Source: Achromobacter xylosoxidans
GTDB taxonomy: Bacteria; Pseudomonadota; Gammaproteobacteria; Burkholderiales; Burkholderiaceae_B
Direction: 5' to 3'
Assembly (NCBI RefSeq): GCF_001457475.1
Contig: NZ_LN831029.1
Span: 4,340,001-4,404,000, forward strand
DNA length: 64,000 bases
Part shown: positions 8,980-18,614 of the stretch, in pieces
How positions within the stretch are numbered: position 1 is the stretch's first letter
Layout of the letters: every line of letters begins with the position of its first letter
Notes under the pieces: generated by a model
What the model saw: only the letters and a program-made list of their open reading frames with translations
What the model was told of the DNA's origin: nothing
The model's database searches: none
Program-made: the position numbers and the translations under genes

Positions 8980-8998
8980 GCAACCGGCCCTGCCAACT

Positions 8999-9862
8999 AT
9001 GACCCCTGACGAGTACTGCCAGGAGAAAGCCGCCAAGAGCGGTTCCAGCTTCTACTATTCCTTCCTGTTCCTGCCGCCCGAGCGGCGTCGCGCCATCACG
9101 GCGCTGTACGCCTATTGCCGCGAGGTCGACGACGTGGTGGACGAATGCACCGACCCGTCGCTGGCGCGCATCAAGCTGGCCTGGTGGCGCACGCAGGTCG
9201 ACCAGATGTTCGACGGCAAGCCCGACCATCCCGTGACCCGCGCGCTGCAGCCGCACCTGCAAAGCTGTTCGATCACCCGCGAGCGCCTGCTGGCGGTGGT
9301 CGACGGCATGGAAATGGACCTGGACCAGACCCGCTACCTGGACTGGCCCGGCCTGCGCAAGTATTGCTGGCACGCCGCCGGCGTGGTCGGCGAACTGTCG
9401 GCCGGCGTCTTCGGCTACACCGATCCGGCCACGCTGGTCTACGCCGAGAAGCTCGGCCTGGCGTTCCAGATGACCAACATCATCCGCGACGTCGGCGACG
9501 ATGCCCGCCGCGGCCGCATCTACATCCCGGTCAACGACATGCAGCAGTTCGAGGTCAAGGCCTCGGACATCCTGAACGGCGAATATTCCGAACGCTTCTC
9601 GGCGCTGATGAAGTTCCAGGCCGAGCGCGCCCGCGAGCTGTACCGCGAGGCGATGCGCAGCCTGCCCGAAGCCGACCGGCGCGCGCAGCGTCCCGGCCTG
9701 ATGATGGCGGCGATCTACCATGCCCTGCTCGATGAGATCGAGCGCGACAACTGGCAGGTGCTGCACCAGCGCATCTCGCTGACGCCGCTGCGCAAGCTGT
9801 GGCTGGCGTGGAAAACCTGGGTGGGCGGCGGACGCGGGCTGGTCCGCCGGTTGGCGCGGTGA
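8999..9862 (+). CDS. hpnD: Presqualene diphosphate synthase HpnD
   Basis: HpnD condenses two farnesyl diphosphates to presqualene diphosphate, the first committed step. The 287-residue protein has the squalene/phytoene synthase blocks: REVDDVVDE (Asp44, Asp45, Asp48) as first aspartate-rich motif and TNIIRDVGDDARRGR near residue 160 as second. It is paralogous to hpnC immediately upstream. Its TGA stop overlaps the GTG start of hpnE, which indicates translational coupling. Confidence 0.94.
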   Translation: MTPDEYCQEKAAKSGSSFYYSFLFLPPERRRAITALYAYCREVDDVVDECTDPSLARIKLAWWRTQVDQMFDGKPDHPVTRALQPHLQSCSITRERLLAVVDGMEMDLDQTRYLDWPGLRKYCWHAAGVVGELSAGVFGYTDPATLVYAEKLGLAFQMTNIIRDVGDDARRGRIYIPVNDMQQFEVKASDILNGEYSERFSALMKFQAERARELYREAMRSLPEADRRAQRPGLMMAAIYHALLDEIERDNWQVLHQRISLTPLRKLWLAWKTWVGGGRGLVRRLAR

Positions 9863-11184
9863 AGGCCGCGGTCATCGGCGCCGGCTGGGCGGGCCTGGCG
9901 GCCAGCGTCGCCCTGCGAGAGGCCGGCGCCAAGGTCACCGTGTTCGAAGCCGGCCACACGCCCGGCGGCCGCGCCCGGCGCGTATTCCATGATGGCTTCG
10001 AATCGCCGCTGGACAACGGCCAGCACCTGCTGTCGGGCGCCTACAAGCACACGCTGGCGCTGATGCGCCGCGTGGGCCGCAATCCCGATGCCCTGCTGAT
10101 GCGCCGCCCGCTGCGGCTGGCCAGCCTGGATGGGCGCTTCCGCCTGTCGGCGCCGCGCCTGCCCGCGCCCCTGCACATGGCGGTGGCGATCCTGGGCGCG
10201 CGCGGCCTGTCGTGGGCCGACCGCTACGCCACGCTGCGCCTGATGCGCGGCCTGCGCGCCATGTCCTGGACCCCGCCGCGCGACTGGACCGTGCAGCAGC
10301 TGCTGCACTATCACGCGCAGTCCGACGCCCTGATCCGCCAGGTCTGGGAACCGCTGTGCCTGGCCGCGCTGAACACGCCGGTGGCCAGCGCCAGCGCCGC
10401 GCTGTTCGCCCGCGTGCTGCGCGACAGCCTGGCCGGCCGCCGTGAAGACAGCGACCTGCTGCTGCCCTGCACCGACCTGTCGGCGCTGTGGCCCGACGCC
10501 GCCGCGCGCCAGGTCACGATGCGCTACGGCAGCACGGTGCGCCAGCTGCGGCCCTCGCAAGACGGCATCGACATCAACCAGGAACGTTTCGACGCCGCCG
10601 TGCTGGCGGTGCCGCCGGCGTTCGCCGCGCGCCTGCTGGATGCGCCGCTGCGCGCAGTGGGCGCGACCGGCCTGCTGGACGCGCTGCGGGCCTTCGACTA
10701 TCTGCCGATCGCCACCCTCAACCTGCGCCTGGCCGGCCCGTGGCGCCTGCCCGAACCCATGATGATGCTGCGCGAGGAACCGGGCCGCGGCCATATCGGC
10801 CAATGGCTGTTCGACCGCGCGCAACTGGCCGGCGACGCCCAGGCCGGTGAATTGGCGGTGGTGGCGAGCGCGGCCACCGGCCTGGCCGAACGCAACCGCC
10901 AGCAGGCCATCGAGGCCCTCATCGACCAGGTGGCCGAGCAGGCCGCCGGTTATCCGCAGCGGCTGCCGCCGATGCCGGAAGTCGCGGCGGCGGAATTGTT
11001 CATCGAAAAGCGCGCCACCTTTGCGGCGGTGCCGGGCCTGACCCGGCCGTTGAACAGCACGCCGTGGCCGACGCTGGCGCTGGCAGGCGACTGGACCGAC
11101 ACCGGCTACCCCGGCGTGCTGGAAGGCGCGGTGCGCAGCGGCCTGGACGCGGCGCGGGTGCTGAATCCGCGGGCGGACGACTGA
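9859..11184 (+). CDS. hpnE: Hydroxysqualene dehydroxylase HpnE
   Basis: HpnE is the FAD-dependent amine-oxidase-like enzyme that reduces hydroxysqualene to squalene. The Rossmann motif VIGAGWAGLAA is at the very N-terminus, followed by FEAGHTPGGRAR, and LALAGDWTDTGYPG near the C-terminus contacts FAD in this family. I chose the GTG at 9859, overlapping the hpnD stop by four bases (GTGA), which gives 441 residues starting directly at the dinucleotide fold; an upstream ATG at 9799 would add 20 unrelated residues inside hpnD. The three genes are a complete HpnCDE set. Confidence 0.93.
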   Translation: MKAAVIGAGWAGLAASVALREAGAKVTVFEAGHTPGGRARRVFHDGFESPLDNGQHLLSGAYKHTLALMRRVGRNPDALLMRRPLRLASLDGRFRLSAPRLPAPLHMAVAILGARGLSWADRYATLRLMRGLRAMSWTPPRDWTVQQLLHYHAQSDALIRQVWEPLCLAALNTPVASASAALFARVLRDSLAGRREDSDLLLPCTDLSALWPDAAARQVTMRYGSTVRQLRPSQDGIDINQERFDAAVLAVPPAFAARLLDAPLRAVGATGLLDALRAFDYLPIATLNLRLAGPWRLPEPMMMLREEPGRGHIGQWLFDRAQLAGDAQAGELAVVASAATGLAERNRQQAIEALIDQVAEQAAGYPQRLPPMPEVAAAELFIEKRATFAAVPGLTRPLNSTPWPTLALAGDWTDTGYPGVLEGAVRSGLDAARVLNPRADD

Positions 11185-11260
11185 GGCGCGCAGCGCCCAT
11201 GGCAATGCGCCGGCGCGTATCGGCGCGCGCCGCGCCGCCTTGGCGCGGGCAGCGGCAGAT

Positions 11261-11653
11261 TCAGCGCAACAGGCTGGCCGTCGCCAGTCCCAGGCCCGTC
11301 AGCAACAGGGACCCGAGCAGGCTGAAGCCGGCGTAGCCCAGCGCGCCGCCATAGGCGCCGCGCTCGAGCATCGCCACGGTTTCAGCCGAGAAAGTCGAAA
11401 ACGTGGTCAGCCCGCCCATGAAACCGGTGATGGCCCCCAGCCGCACCCAGGCCGGCCATTCCGGATGACCGGCCACCAGCGCCAGCGCCAGTCCCACCAG
11501 ATATCCCCCGGCCAGATTGACCGCCAGCGTGCCCCAGGGCCACGACTCGGTGTTGAGCCACAGGCTGACCAGCCAGCGCGCCCAGGCGCCGAACATGGCG
11601 CCCAGGCCCACGGCCAGGAAGTTCAGGGGAATCAGGGTCTGGTAGGCGGACAT
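11261..11653 (-). CDS. crcB: Fluoride efflux channel CrcB/Fluc
   Basis: This 130-residue membrane protein has four hydrophobic segments and the family signature GFMGGLTTFSTFS (residues 77-89), which lines the fluoride pore in Fluc channels and includes the central sodium site. NLAGG, with the conserved Asn, lies near residue 46. It follows the HdeD-family gene with a four-base gap and probably shares its transcript. I looked for a fluoride riboswitch upstream of the pair and saw none. Confidence 0.92.
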   Translation of the reverse strand: MSAYQTLIPLNFLAVGLGAMFGAWARWLVSLWLNTESWPWGTLAVNLAGGYLVGLALALVAGHPEWPAWVRLGAITGFMGGLTTFSTFSAETVAMLERGAYGGALGYAGFSLLGSLLLTGLGLATASLLR

Positions 11654-11657
11654 GGAC

Positions 11658-12212
11658 TCAGGGCGCGCGGTGCTGCTTCAGGCGCAAGGAAAAGACCAGC
11701 AGCAGTATGCCAAAGAACACGGCGTAGATGCCGATGACCCACACCAGGGCCAGTGCGCCGGCGCCCGGCTGCAACACCAGCATGGCGCCGAACAGGATAG
11801 ATACCAGGCCGGACAGCGCCAGGAACCACTCGTTGCGGATTTCCTTGCGAAAGCGGATTGCGGCGACGATCTGGAACACGCCCGCCACCAGCGCCCAGAT
11901 GGCGATGATGTAGAGCAGGATCAACGCCGTCAGGCCCGGCCACAGGAAGGTGGCGATGCCGGCCGCCACGCCCAACAGGCCGACGATGATCAGCGCCCAC
12001 AGCGGCTTGCCGCGCTCGCGGATGCGGATGCCGGCGATCAGCGCCAGCACGCCGTCGGCCAGCGCGAACGCGCCCCACACCAGCACCAGCGCCGACAAGG
12101 TGATCGCCGGCATGAACATGGCCATCAGGCCGAACAGGATGGCGACGACGCCGCGCAATGCCACCCAACCCCAGTGACGACCGATCTGATCCACGACTTG
12201 CGAGTCAAGCAT
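11658..12212 (-). CDS. HdeD family membrane protein (DUF308)
   Basis: This 184-residue protein has about six membrane segments arranged as a repeated pair-rich pattern (WGWVALRGVVAILFGLMA, ALSGLVSILFGAMLVLQPG), typical of the HdeD/DUF308 family linked in E. coli to acid resistance at high density. Its biochemical role is unknown. I chose the ATG at 12212 because GGAGGT lies six bases upstream; an in-frame start at 12230 would sit across that ribosome site. It is directly followed by crcB. Confidence 0.85.
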   Translation of the reverse strand: MLDSQVVDQIGRHWGWVALRGVVAILFGLMAMFMPAITLSALVLVWGAFALADGVLALIAGIRIRERGKPLWALIIVGLLGVAAGIATFLWPGLTALILLYIIAIWALVAGVFQIVAAIRFRKEIRNEWFLALSGLVSILFGAMLVLQPGAGALALVWVIGIYAVFFGILLLVFSLRLKQHRAP

Positions 12213-12338
12213 GACGACCTCCGGTAACACGTAACGGGTGACCTATCTTATTTGAATTTTCCCGCGCGTGGACCGCCTGGCCGCCGTGACCCGGTTGGCC
12301 GGAAAGGCCGCCGCCCCGGAGACGGCCGGCTCCCGGCC

Positions 12339-13298
12339 TTATTGCAGCTTGATCTGCGCGCGCTCGATCACCGACTTCCAGCGATCGCGTTCGGCGCGGA
12401 TCTGTTCGCCGAACTCGGCCGGCGTATTGCCCAGCGGGAAGGCGCCGGTCTCTTCCATCTTGGCGGCGGTGGCGGGGTCGCGCACCGCCTGGGCGAAGGC
12501 CTGCGCGAGCTTGTCGCGCACGTCCGCCGGCATGCCCGCCGGCCCCACCACGCCGTACCAGGCGGTGACGTCGTAATCCTTGTAGCCCTGCTCGGCGAAG
12601 GTCGGCACGTCCGGCAGGCGCGGGTTGCGCGCGGTCCCGGTGATGGCCAGCGCCCGCAGGTGATTGCTCTTGATGTAGGGCAGCGACGACGGGAAGTTGT
12701 CGAAGATCACCGGCACCACGCCGCCCACCGTGTCGGTCAAGGCCGGCGCCGAGCCGCGGTACGAGATGCTGTTCATCTTGCCCCCGGTGATCTGCAGGAA
12801 CCAGATCATGCCCAGGTCATTGACGCCGCCGGCGCCGGCATTGGCGTAGCCGTCCTTGCCCGGATTGGCGCGCACGTGCGACACGAACTCGGCCAGCGTC
12901 TTCGCCGGGTATTGCGGGTTGACGCTGAGGATGTTGGGGCTGGTCACCAGGTTGCTGATGGGCGTGAAGTCCTTGACCGGGTCGTAGGCCAGCTTGGGGA
13001 ACAGGTGCGGCGCGGTGCCATGGGTGCTGACGGTCGCCAGCCCCACGGTGTAGCCGTCCGGCTTGGCGCGCGCGGTGGCGGCCATGCCGATGGTGCCGGA
13101 GGCGCCGGTGCGGTTCTCGACCACGACCTGCTGCCCCAGTATCTCGCCCGCCTTGGCGGCGGCCAGGCGGCCGACGATATCGGTGGGGCCGCCGGCCGGG
13201 AACGGCACGATCAAGGTGATGGGACGGTCGGGGAATTCGGCGTGCGCCGCGGGCAACAGGGCGGCCAGCGCCAGGGCGGCGCAAGTCTTGCGGATCAT
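12339..13298 (-). CDS. Bug/TctC-family periplasmic substrate-binding protein
   Basis: This 319-residue exported protein has an N-terminal signal peptide (MIRKTCAALALAALLPAAHA) and the Bug family hallmarks: PDRPITLIVPFPAGGPTDIVGR after the mature N-terminus and VVVENRTGASGTIG. Bug proteins bind small carboxylic acids or amino acids and may feed tripartite tricarboxylate transporters. No TctA/TctB genes lie nearby. The gene is 33 bp downstream of the D-aminoacylase gene, suggesting it binds an acyl-amino acid or its product; that ligand is inference. Confidence 0.9.
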   Translation of the reverse strand: MIRKTCAALALAALLPAAHAEFPDRPITLIVPFPAGGPTDIVGRLAAAKAGEILGQQVVVENRTGASGTIGMAATARAKPDGYTVGLATVSTHGTAPHLFPKLAYDPVKDFTPISNLVTSPNILSVNPQYPAKTLAEFVSHVRANPGKDGYANAGAGGVNDLGMIWFLQITGGKMNSISYRGSAPALTDTVGGVVPVIFDNFPSSLPYIKSNHLRALAITGTARNPRLPDVPTFAEQGYKDYDVTAWYGVVGPAGMPADVRDKLAQAFAQAVRDPATAAKMEETGAFPLGNTPAEFGEQIRAERDRWKSVIERAQIKLQ

Positions 13299-13331
13299 GG
13301 GGTTGTCTCCTGTGGGGATCGGTTCTGCTTG

Positions 13332-14798
13332 TCATCGGGAAAATTCCGGCGCGCCCGCGACGCTGGCGTCGCGGCGCAGGATCCTGCCGGGGCGATGCGA
13401 CGGGGGGGCTTGCGGGAACACCGCGCAGCCGTTGACCAGCACGTGCTCGATGCCGGCCGAGGCCAGCGTCGGCGCGTCCCAGGTGGCGCGGTCGCACACC
13501 GTGTCGGCGTCGAACACGACCACGTCGGCCCAGGCGCCCACGGCCAGCCGGCCGCGATCGGCCAGGCCGAACACGCGCGCCGGCAGCGCGGTCATCTTGG
13601 CCACGGCGGCCTCCAGCGTCAGCAGTTCGGCTTCGCGCACGTAGCGGCCCAGCACGCGCGTGAAACTGCCCCACAGGCGGGGGTGCGGATGGGCATCGTT
13701 GGGCAGGCCATCCGAGCCGACCATGCAGCATTCGTGCTGGAAGATGCGGCGCACCTCGTTCTCGTCCATGGCGAAGTAGATCGCGCCCGCCGGGCACAGG
13801 CGGCGCGCCGCCGTGACCGCGTCGCAGCCCCAGCGCGCGGCGATCTCGGCCAGCGACTGGCCGCCGCATTCGGGATGCGGGGTCGACCAGGTGATGCGGA
13901 TGTCGTCGATCTGGTCGGCGCGCTCGGGTATCAGGATGGTGGAGCTGCCCGGATACGGGTAGATGTCCAGCGCCACGTCGACGCCGGCGGCGCGGGCGCG
14001 GTCGATGTTGGCCAGCGTGGCGGCGCTCTTGCCCCAGTTGGCCGGCATCATGCATTTGTGGTGCGACAGCACCGTGGCGCAGCCGGTGCGGCGGCCGACC
14101 GCCAGCACCTCGTCGACGGCGGCCTCGACTGCGTCGCCCTCGTTGCGGATGTGGCTGGTGTGCAGCGCGCCGCGCGCCGCCGCGACGCGCGCCAGGCCGT
14201 CCAGTTCGGCTTGCTCGGCGACGCCGCCGGGCTGGTAGGCCAGGCCCGTGCTGAATCCCACCGCGCCGGCCTCCAGCGCGTCGGCCAGCATGCGCTCCAT
14301 CGCCCGCTGCTCCTTCGCGCTGGGCTGTGCCGCCGGATCGCGCATGGCGGCCAGGCGCAGGTTGGCGTGGCCCACCAGGGCGGCCACGTTGATCATCGGC
14401 CGCTGCGCCTCCAGCGCGCCGAAGTACGTGGCCATGTCCGCGAACAGCGGCGAGTCGCCCAGCAGGGCCAACGCCGCGGCGGTATTGCCCGGCAGCGGCG
14501 CCGGCGCGCCGCTGATGCCGCAGTTGCCGACCACCACCGACGTGATGCCCTGGCTGGTCTTCCATTCCAGGCCCGGTTTTTCCACGAACATCAGGTCATC
14601 GTGGCCATGGGTATCGATGAAGCCGGGCGCGACGATCCTGCCGCCGGCATCGAGACGCCGGTCCGCTGGCGCGGCCGACAGGTCGCCGATGGCGGCGATG
14701 CGCTCGCCACGGATGCCGACGTCGGCGCGGCGGCGCGGCCCGCCCAGCCCGTCGATCACCCAGCCGCCTTCGATGACCAGATCCAGTTTTTCCTGCAT
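13332..14798 (-). CDS. N-acyl-D-amino-acid deacylase (D-aminoacylase)
   Basis: This amidohydrolase hydrolyses N-acyl-D-amino acids to the D-amino acid and a fatty or acetic acid. The 488 residues match the usual D-aminoacylase length. Metal ligands are visible in GFIDTHGHDD (His64, His66), Cys93 in VGNCGIS, HTSHIRNE and LSHHK. A C-terminal substrate-side block SDGLPNDAHPHPRLWGSF is typical. It leads a two-gene operon with a Bug binding protein, divergent from a LysR regulator. Related D-glutamate or D-aspartate deacylases share the fold, so substrate preference is open. Confidence 0.87.
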   Translation of the reverse strand: MQEKLDLVIEGGWVIDGLGGPRRRADVGIRGERIAAIGDLSAAPADRRLDAGGRIVAPGFIDTHGHDDLMFVEKPGLEWKTSQGITSVVVGNCGISGAPAPLPGNTAAALALLGDSPLFADMATYFGALEAQRPMINVAALVGHANLRLAAMRDPAAQPSAKEQRAMERMLADALEAGAVGFSTGLAYQPGGVAEQAELDGLARVAAARGALHTSHIRNEGDAVEAAVDEVLAVGRRTGCATVLSHHKCMMPANWGKSAATLANIDRARAAGVDVALDIYPYPGSSTILIPERADQIDDIRITWSTPHPECGGQSLAEIAARWGCDAVTAARRLCPAGAIYFAMDENEVRRIFQHECCMVGSDGLPNDAHPHPRLWGSFTRVLGRYVREAELLTLEAAVAKMTALPARVFGLADRGRLAVGAWADVVVFDADTVCDRATWDAPTLASAGIEHVLVNGCAVFPQAPPSHRPGRILRRDASVAGAPEFSR

Positions 14799-14899
14799 GC
14801 AACTTCCGCCTTGATGGGGCCGGCGATGACGCCGGCCGCTTGTGCGGGCCGCCCGTGGACGGCCCTGGTGCTTGATGAAGCCCCTAGTATCGTCCGGCC

Positions 14900-14930
14900 G
14901 ATCAATCTGGAAAAATTGTTTTTATTGATC
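14900..14930. promoter_or_regulatory. Inverted repeat in the D-aminoacylase/LysR divergent promoter
   Basis: GATCAAT (14900-14906) and ATTGATC (14924-14930) form a perfect inverted repeat around a 17 bp AT-rich centre, just ahead of the LysR gene. This is a likely LysR-type binding site controlling both directions. Confidence 0.5.
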
Positions 14931-14948
14931 CATCTATCGTGATTTGAA

Positions 14949-15917
14949 ATGTATCGCCTGCCCAAGCACGTCACCCTCAAGCACCTGACCGCGTTCGTCG
15001 CGGTGGCGCAGGAGTCCAGTTTCACCCACGCCGGCAAGCGCCTGTTCCAGACCCAGTCGTCGGTCACCAGCCTGGTGCGCCAGCTGGAGGAAGCGCTGGC
15101 CACCCGGCTGTTCGCGCGCACCAGCCGGCGCGTGCTGCTGACCGCGGCGGGCGAGGAATTCCTGCCGCGCGTGATGCGCCTGTTGGCCGATTTCGACGGC
15201 GCGATCGAGGACGTGGTGCGCTTCGGCGCGCTGGAGCGCGGCCGTGTCGGCGTGGCGGCCGCGCCCTCGGCCATCACCCAGGTGATCGCGCCGGCGGCGG
15301 CGGCATTCGCGGCGCAGTACCCCGCCATCCGCCTGTACCTGAGCGACGACAACTCCGGCCGCATCCAGCGCAAGGTGGCCGCGCGCGAAGTCGATTTCGG
15401 CCTGACCAGCCGCTGGGCCGACGCGCCCGGCCTGCAGTTCGACGCGCTGCTGGAGGATCGCTTCGGCGTGCTGTACCGGCGCGACGACGCCAGCCTGCGG
15501 CCGGGGCGCGACGGCGCCATGCGCTGGTCCGACCTGGCGGGCCGCAAGCTGGTGGGGGTGGTGGACGAGACCGGCATCATGGCGCTGCTGCGGGCGCGCG
15601 CGGACCTGCCGATCGAAGCCGCCGCGCCGTTCTACGAGGCCTCCAGCACCACTTCCCAGGCAGCGTTGGTGAAGGCCGGCGTGGGCGTGGCGCTGCTGCC
15701 GGCGCTGGCGGCGCAACGCGTGCTGGAACCCGGACTGGACTACGCGCTGCTGGCGCGGCCCACGGTGGTGCGCACGCTGTGCATCATCCGCCACAAGGAG
15801 CACGCGCTGAGTCCGGCCGCCGAAGCGCTGATCCGCGCCATCCGCGACTACCTGCGCGGCGCGCCGTTGCCGGCCGGCTGCAAGCTGGCCGCGGGCGCGA
15901 CCCGCCGGCGCGCCTGA
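14949..15917 (+). CDS. LysR family transcriptional regulator
   Basis: This 322-residue LysR-type regulator has an N-terminal winged helix (residues 8-65, LKHLTAFVAVAQESSFTHAGKR... with VRQLEEALATRLFAR) and a periplasmic-binding-like effector domain after residue 90. It is divergent from the D-aminoacylase gene with 150 bp between, the classic layout in which the regulator controls the neighbouring operon and itself. The likely effector is a D-amino-acid derivative, by context only. Confidence 0.9.
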   Translation: MYRLPKHVTLKHLTAFVAVAQESSFTHAGKRLFQTQSSVTSLVRQLEEALATRLFARTSRRVLLTAAGEEFLPRVMRLLADFDGAIEDVVRFGALERGRVGVAAAPSAITQVIAPAAAAFAAQYPAIRLYLSDDNSGRIQRKVAAREVDFGLTSRWADAPGLQFDALLEDRFGVLYRRDDASLRPGRDGAMRWSDLAGRKLVGVVDETGIMALLRARADLPIEAAAPFYEASSTTSQAALVKAGVGVALLPALAAQRVLEPGLDYALLARPTVVRTLCIIRHKEHALSPAAEALIRAIRDYLRGAPLPAGCKLAAGATRRRA

Positions 15918-15986
15918 GGCGCATCGGCGTCGCCGTGGCAACGCCGGCGGGGCATGCGCCCGCCCCGCCGCGACGATACGCGCCGC

Positions 15987-16430
15987 TCAGGCGCGCAGCT
16001 TTTCGTCCAGCGCCGCCAGTCCGGCGGCGAACACGCCCTGCCCCACGGCGGTTGCCACCGCCTGCAGGTCGGCGCCATCCTCGACGCGGAAGTCGGCCCA
16101 CCATTCGACCAGCGTGGCACCGCTCTCGGTGATCGCGCGCAAGGCGACGCCGGCGACATAGTCGCGCATCGGCAGGTCGGTCTCGATGATCGAATAGCGC
16201 AGCGCCGTGCCCGGATCGTCCAGCATCAGCAATTGCTCGCGCACGAAGCCCGAGGGCTTGAGCGACAGGTAGCGCACCGAGCCGATGGCATCGTGGCGGC
16301 CGCCTTCTTCCAGACGGCTTTGCGCGACGCCGGGATGCCACCCCGCCAGGCCATTGAAATCACGAAACAGCGGCCAGACCTTGGCCAGCGGCGCCTGGAC
16401 GATGGCGCTGGTGTAGACGGTATGCGGCAT
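15987..16430 (-). CDS. SRPBCC family protein (polyketide cyclase/START-like)
   Basis: This 147-residue protein has the hydrophobic-pocket SRPBCC fold: the opening IVQAPLAKVWPLFRDFNGLAGWHPGV, an acidic strand, and a closing helix (VATAVGQGVFAAGLAALDEKL). Such small proteins bind lipids or aromatic ligands, and no catalytic residue can be named. It lies 54 bp downstream of the TIM-barrel gene on the same strand and could be the last gene of that operon. Confidence 0.75.
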   Translation of the reverse strand: MPHTVYTSAIVQAPLAKVWPLFRDFNGLAGWHPGVAQSRLEEGGRHDAIGSVRYLSLKPSGFVREQLLMLDDPGTALRYSIIETDLPMRDYVAGVALRAITESGATLVEWWADFRVEDGADLQAVATAVGQGVFAAGLAALDEKLRA

Positions 16431-16484
16431 GCGGACTCCTGACGGGCGCGCGGCGCCCCGGCGGAAACGGATGAAGGGGAAAAC

Positions 16485-17315
16485 TCAGAACGTCAGTTGC
16501 TTGAACTCGCGGGTGGCGGCGGTCAGCGCCTGTTCGGTGGGCAGGCGCTCCATCGAGCTGGCGCCGTAGAAGCCATGGCAATGCCGGCAGTGGCGCAGGA
16601 TGTGGGCAGCGTCCTCGGGCGTGGCGATGGGGCCGCCGTGGCACAGCACGATCACGTCCGGACGCACGGCCAGCGCGGCCGCGGCGATGCGGTCGATGGC
16701 GGCGACGCAGTCATCCAGCGTCAGCGCGGTCTCGGCGCCGATCGAGCCGCCGGTGGTCAGGCCCATGTGCGCGACGATGATGTCGGCGCCGGCCTGCGTC
16801 ATCGCCACGGCGTCGTCCTCGTTGAACACGTAGGGCGTGGTCAGCATGCCCTTTTCGTGCGCCAGGCGGATCATGTCCACTTCCAGCGCGTAGCCCATGC
16901 CGGTCTCTTCCAGGTTGGCGCGGAAGGTGCCGTCGATCAGGCCCACGGTGGGGAAATTCTGCACGCCGGCAAAACCCTGGCGCTTGAGATCGTCCAGGAA
17001 CACGTCGAAGTCGCAGAACGGATCGGTGCCGTTGACGCCGGCCAGCACCGGCGTGCGCTTGACCACCGGCAGCACTTCGCGGCCCATGTCGACCACGATC
17101 TCGTTGGCGTTGCCGTAGGCCAGCAGGCCGGCCAGCGAGCCGCGCCCGGCCATGCGGTAGCGGCCCGAGTTGTAGATCACGATCAGGTCGATGCCGCCCG
17201 CTTCCTCGCACTTGGCGGACAGTCCGGTGCCGGCGCCGCCGCCCACGATGGGGGTGCGGTCGCGCACCATGGCGCGGAACTTGTCCAGCAGTTGGTTACG
17301 GTCAAAGCGCGGCAT
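16485..17315 (-). CDS. TIM-barrel protein, phosphoenolpyruvate hydrolase-like (Tm-1 C-terminal half)
   Basis: This 276-residue protein belongs to the family annotated as TIM-barrel signal-transduction or phosphoenolpyruvate hydrolase-like. Blocks visible are [15 protein letters not shown] near residue 21, [21 protein letters not shown] and [15 protein letters not shown]. The bacterial function is unknown. It starts 11 bp after the Tm-1-like gene, so the two are one operon; in tomato these same two domains are fused in the Tm-1 tobamovirus-resistance protein. That points to a conserved functional unit but not to a specific reaction. Confidence 0.8.
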   Translation of the reverse strand: MPRFDRNQLLDKFRAMVRDRTPIVGGGAGTGLSAKCEEAGGIDLIVIYNSGRYRMAGRGSLAGLLAYGNANEIVVDMGREVLPVVKRTPVLAGVNGTDPFCDFDVFLDDLKRQGFAGVQNFPTVGLIDGTFRANLEETGMGYALEVDMIRLAHEKGMLTTPYVFNEDDAVAMTQAGADIIVAHMGLTTGGSIGAETALTLDDCVAAIDRIAAAALAVRPDVIVLCHGGPIATPEDAAHILRHCRHCHGFYGASSMERLPTEQALTAATREFKQLTF

Positions 17316-17326
17316 GGCGGCAATCC

Positions 17327-18538
17327 TCAGTGTGTGGCGATGTCGAGAAACTGCTCGACCGCGGTGCGGGCGAACAGCGGGTCGTTGATGTGGCAGGGCA
17401 CGCGCACCAGGCGGCGGTCGGCGGTCTGCACCAGATTGGCCTGCAGCGCCTCGAACAAGGTCGCGTCGGCCTGCGGGTCCCAGAATGCCTGGCCCGGCGC
17501 GTCCAGCGCCGACACGCCGCCTTCGGGGATCAGGAAGCGCACGGGGCCGTCGCAGCGGTTCAGCCGCTCAGCGATCCATTCGCCCTGGCGGCGGTTCTCT
17601 TCCGCCGTCGTGCGCATCAGCGTCACCTGCGGGTTGTGGGGATAGAAGGTGCGGCCCTGGTAGCGCTCGGGCACCGAATCCATGGCGCCGAAATTGACCA
17701 TGTCGAGCGCGCCGCAGGAACCCACGTACGGCGCCCGGGTGCGCGCCACGGCGCCGAAGCGGTCCTCGGTGCAGGCCAGCACGCCGCCGAACAGGAAGTC
17801 GCAGACCTCGGTGGTGGTCAGGTCCAGCACGCCGGACAACAGATGGCTGTCGAGCAGCTTTTCCATCGACTGGCCGCCGGTGCCGGTGGCGTGGAACACC
17901 AGGCAGTCGTAGCGCGATTCGAGCAGCGGCGTCACCTGCTGCACGCAGGCGGTGGTGACGCCGAACATGGTGATGCCGACGGCCGGACGGCTGCCGTCGC
18001 CGGCTACGCTGGCGGCCAGGCGGAAGGCGCCGCCGATGGCGCCGGCGGCATTGGCCAGCACGCGGCGCGAGATGCGGTTCAGGCCGGCCACGTCGGTCAC
18101 GGAATACATCATCGCGATGTCCGACGGCCCGACGTAGGGCGCGACGTTGCCCGACGCCATGGTCGATACCATCAGCTTGGGCACGCCGATGGGCAGCGCG
18201 CGCATGGCCGGCGTGATGAGCGCGGTGCCGCCGGAACCACCCAGGCCCAGCAAGGCACCGATATCGGAGTTGGCGGCCGCGTAGCGTTCGAACGCCAGCG
18301 CCATGGCCGCGATGGCGGTGCCGCGGTCGCCGGTGAAGACGGCCTGCTCGCCCCGCGGATGGCTGCGGGCCACTTCCCGCGCCTGCACCTGCGCCGCGCT
18401 GGCCGCGCCCGTGGTGGACACGTCCACCGAGACCACGTCCAGGCCTTCGCGCTTGAGCAGCGCAACCACGTACTCGGCCTCGTGGCCCTTGGTATCGAAG
18501 GTGGCGGCCACGAAGACCCGCCGATTCGAATGCGTCAT
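17327..18538 (-). CDS. Tm-1-like ATP-binding protein (UPF0261)
   Basis: This 403-residue protein matches the UPF0261 family, the N-terminal domain of plant Tm-1. The start ([17 protein letters not shown]) and the glycine-rich [23 protein letters not shown] are hallmark blocks; [16 protein letters not shown] lies mid-chain and PEGGVSALD near the end. In plants the domain binds ATP; the bacterial role is unknown. It is the first gene of a two- or three-gene operon with the TIM-barrel gene, divergent from a TetR regulator over only 76 bp, so TetR control is likely. Confidence 0.85.
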   Translation of the reverse strand: MTHSNRRVFVAATFDTKGHEAEYVVALLKREGLDVVSVDVSTTGAASAAQVQAREVARSHPRGEQAVFTGDRGTAIAAMALAFERYAAANSDIGALLGLGGSGGTALITPAMRALPIGVPKLMVSTMASGNVAPYVGPSDIAMMYSVTDVAGLNRISRRVLANAAGAIGGAFRLAASVAGDGSRPAVGITMFGVTTACVQQVTPLLESRYDCLVFHATGTGGQSMEKLLDSHLLSGVLDLTTTEVCDFLFGGVLACTEDRFGAVARTRAPYVGSCGALDMVNFGAMDSVPERYQGRTFYPHNPQVTLMRTTAEENRRQGEWIAERLNRCDGPVRFLIPEGGVSALDAPGQAFWDPQADATLFEALQANLVQTADRRLVRVPCHINDPLFARTAVEQFLDIATH

Positions 18539-18614
18539 GACTCCTCCGCGGGCGGCTACACTCGGTGCGCGCCTCGATATGTCTGGGGCCGCCCAGGGCC
18601 TGTAGAATCAAGAA

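Noticed and set aside
12213..12338. Possible fluoride riboswitch upstream of the hdeD-crcB pair
   Set aside because: I looked for the conserved GGCGATGG-type start and pseudoknot arrangement and did not find it.
12252..14942. Very long plus-strand open frame (896 codons) across the Bug and D-aminoacylase genes
   Set aside because: It is antisense to two well-recognised genes and has a low-complexity Ala/Arg/Gly/His composition with no family similarity; such frames are common in high-GC DNA.
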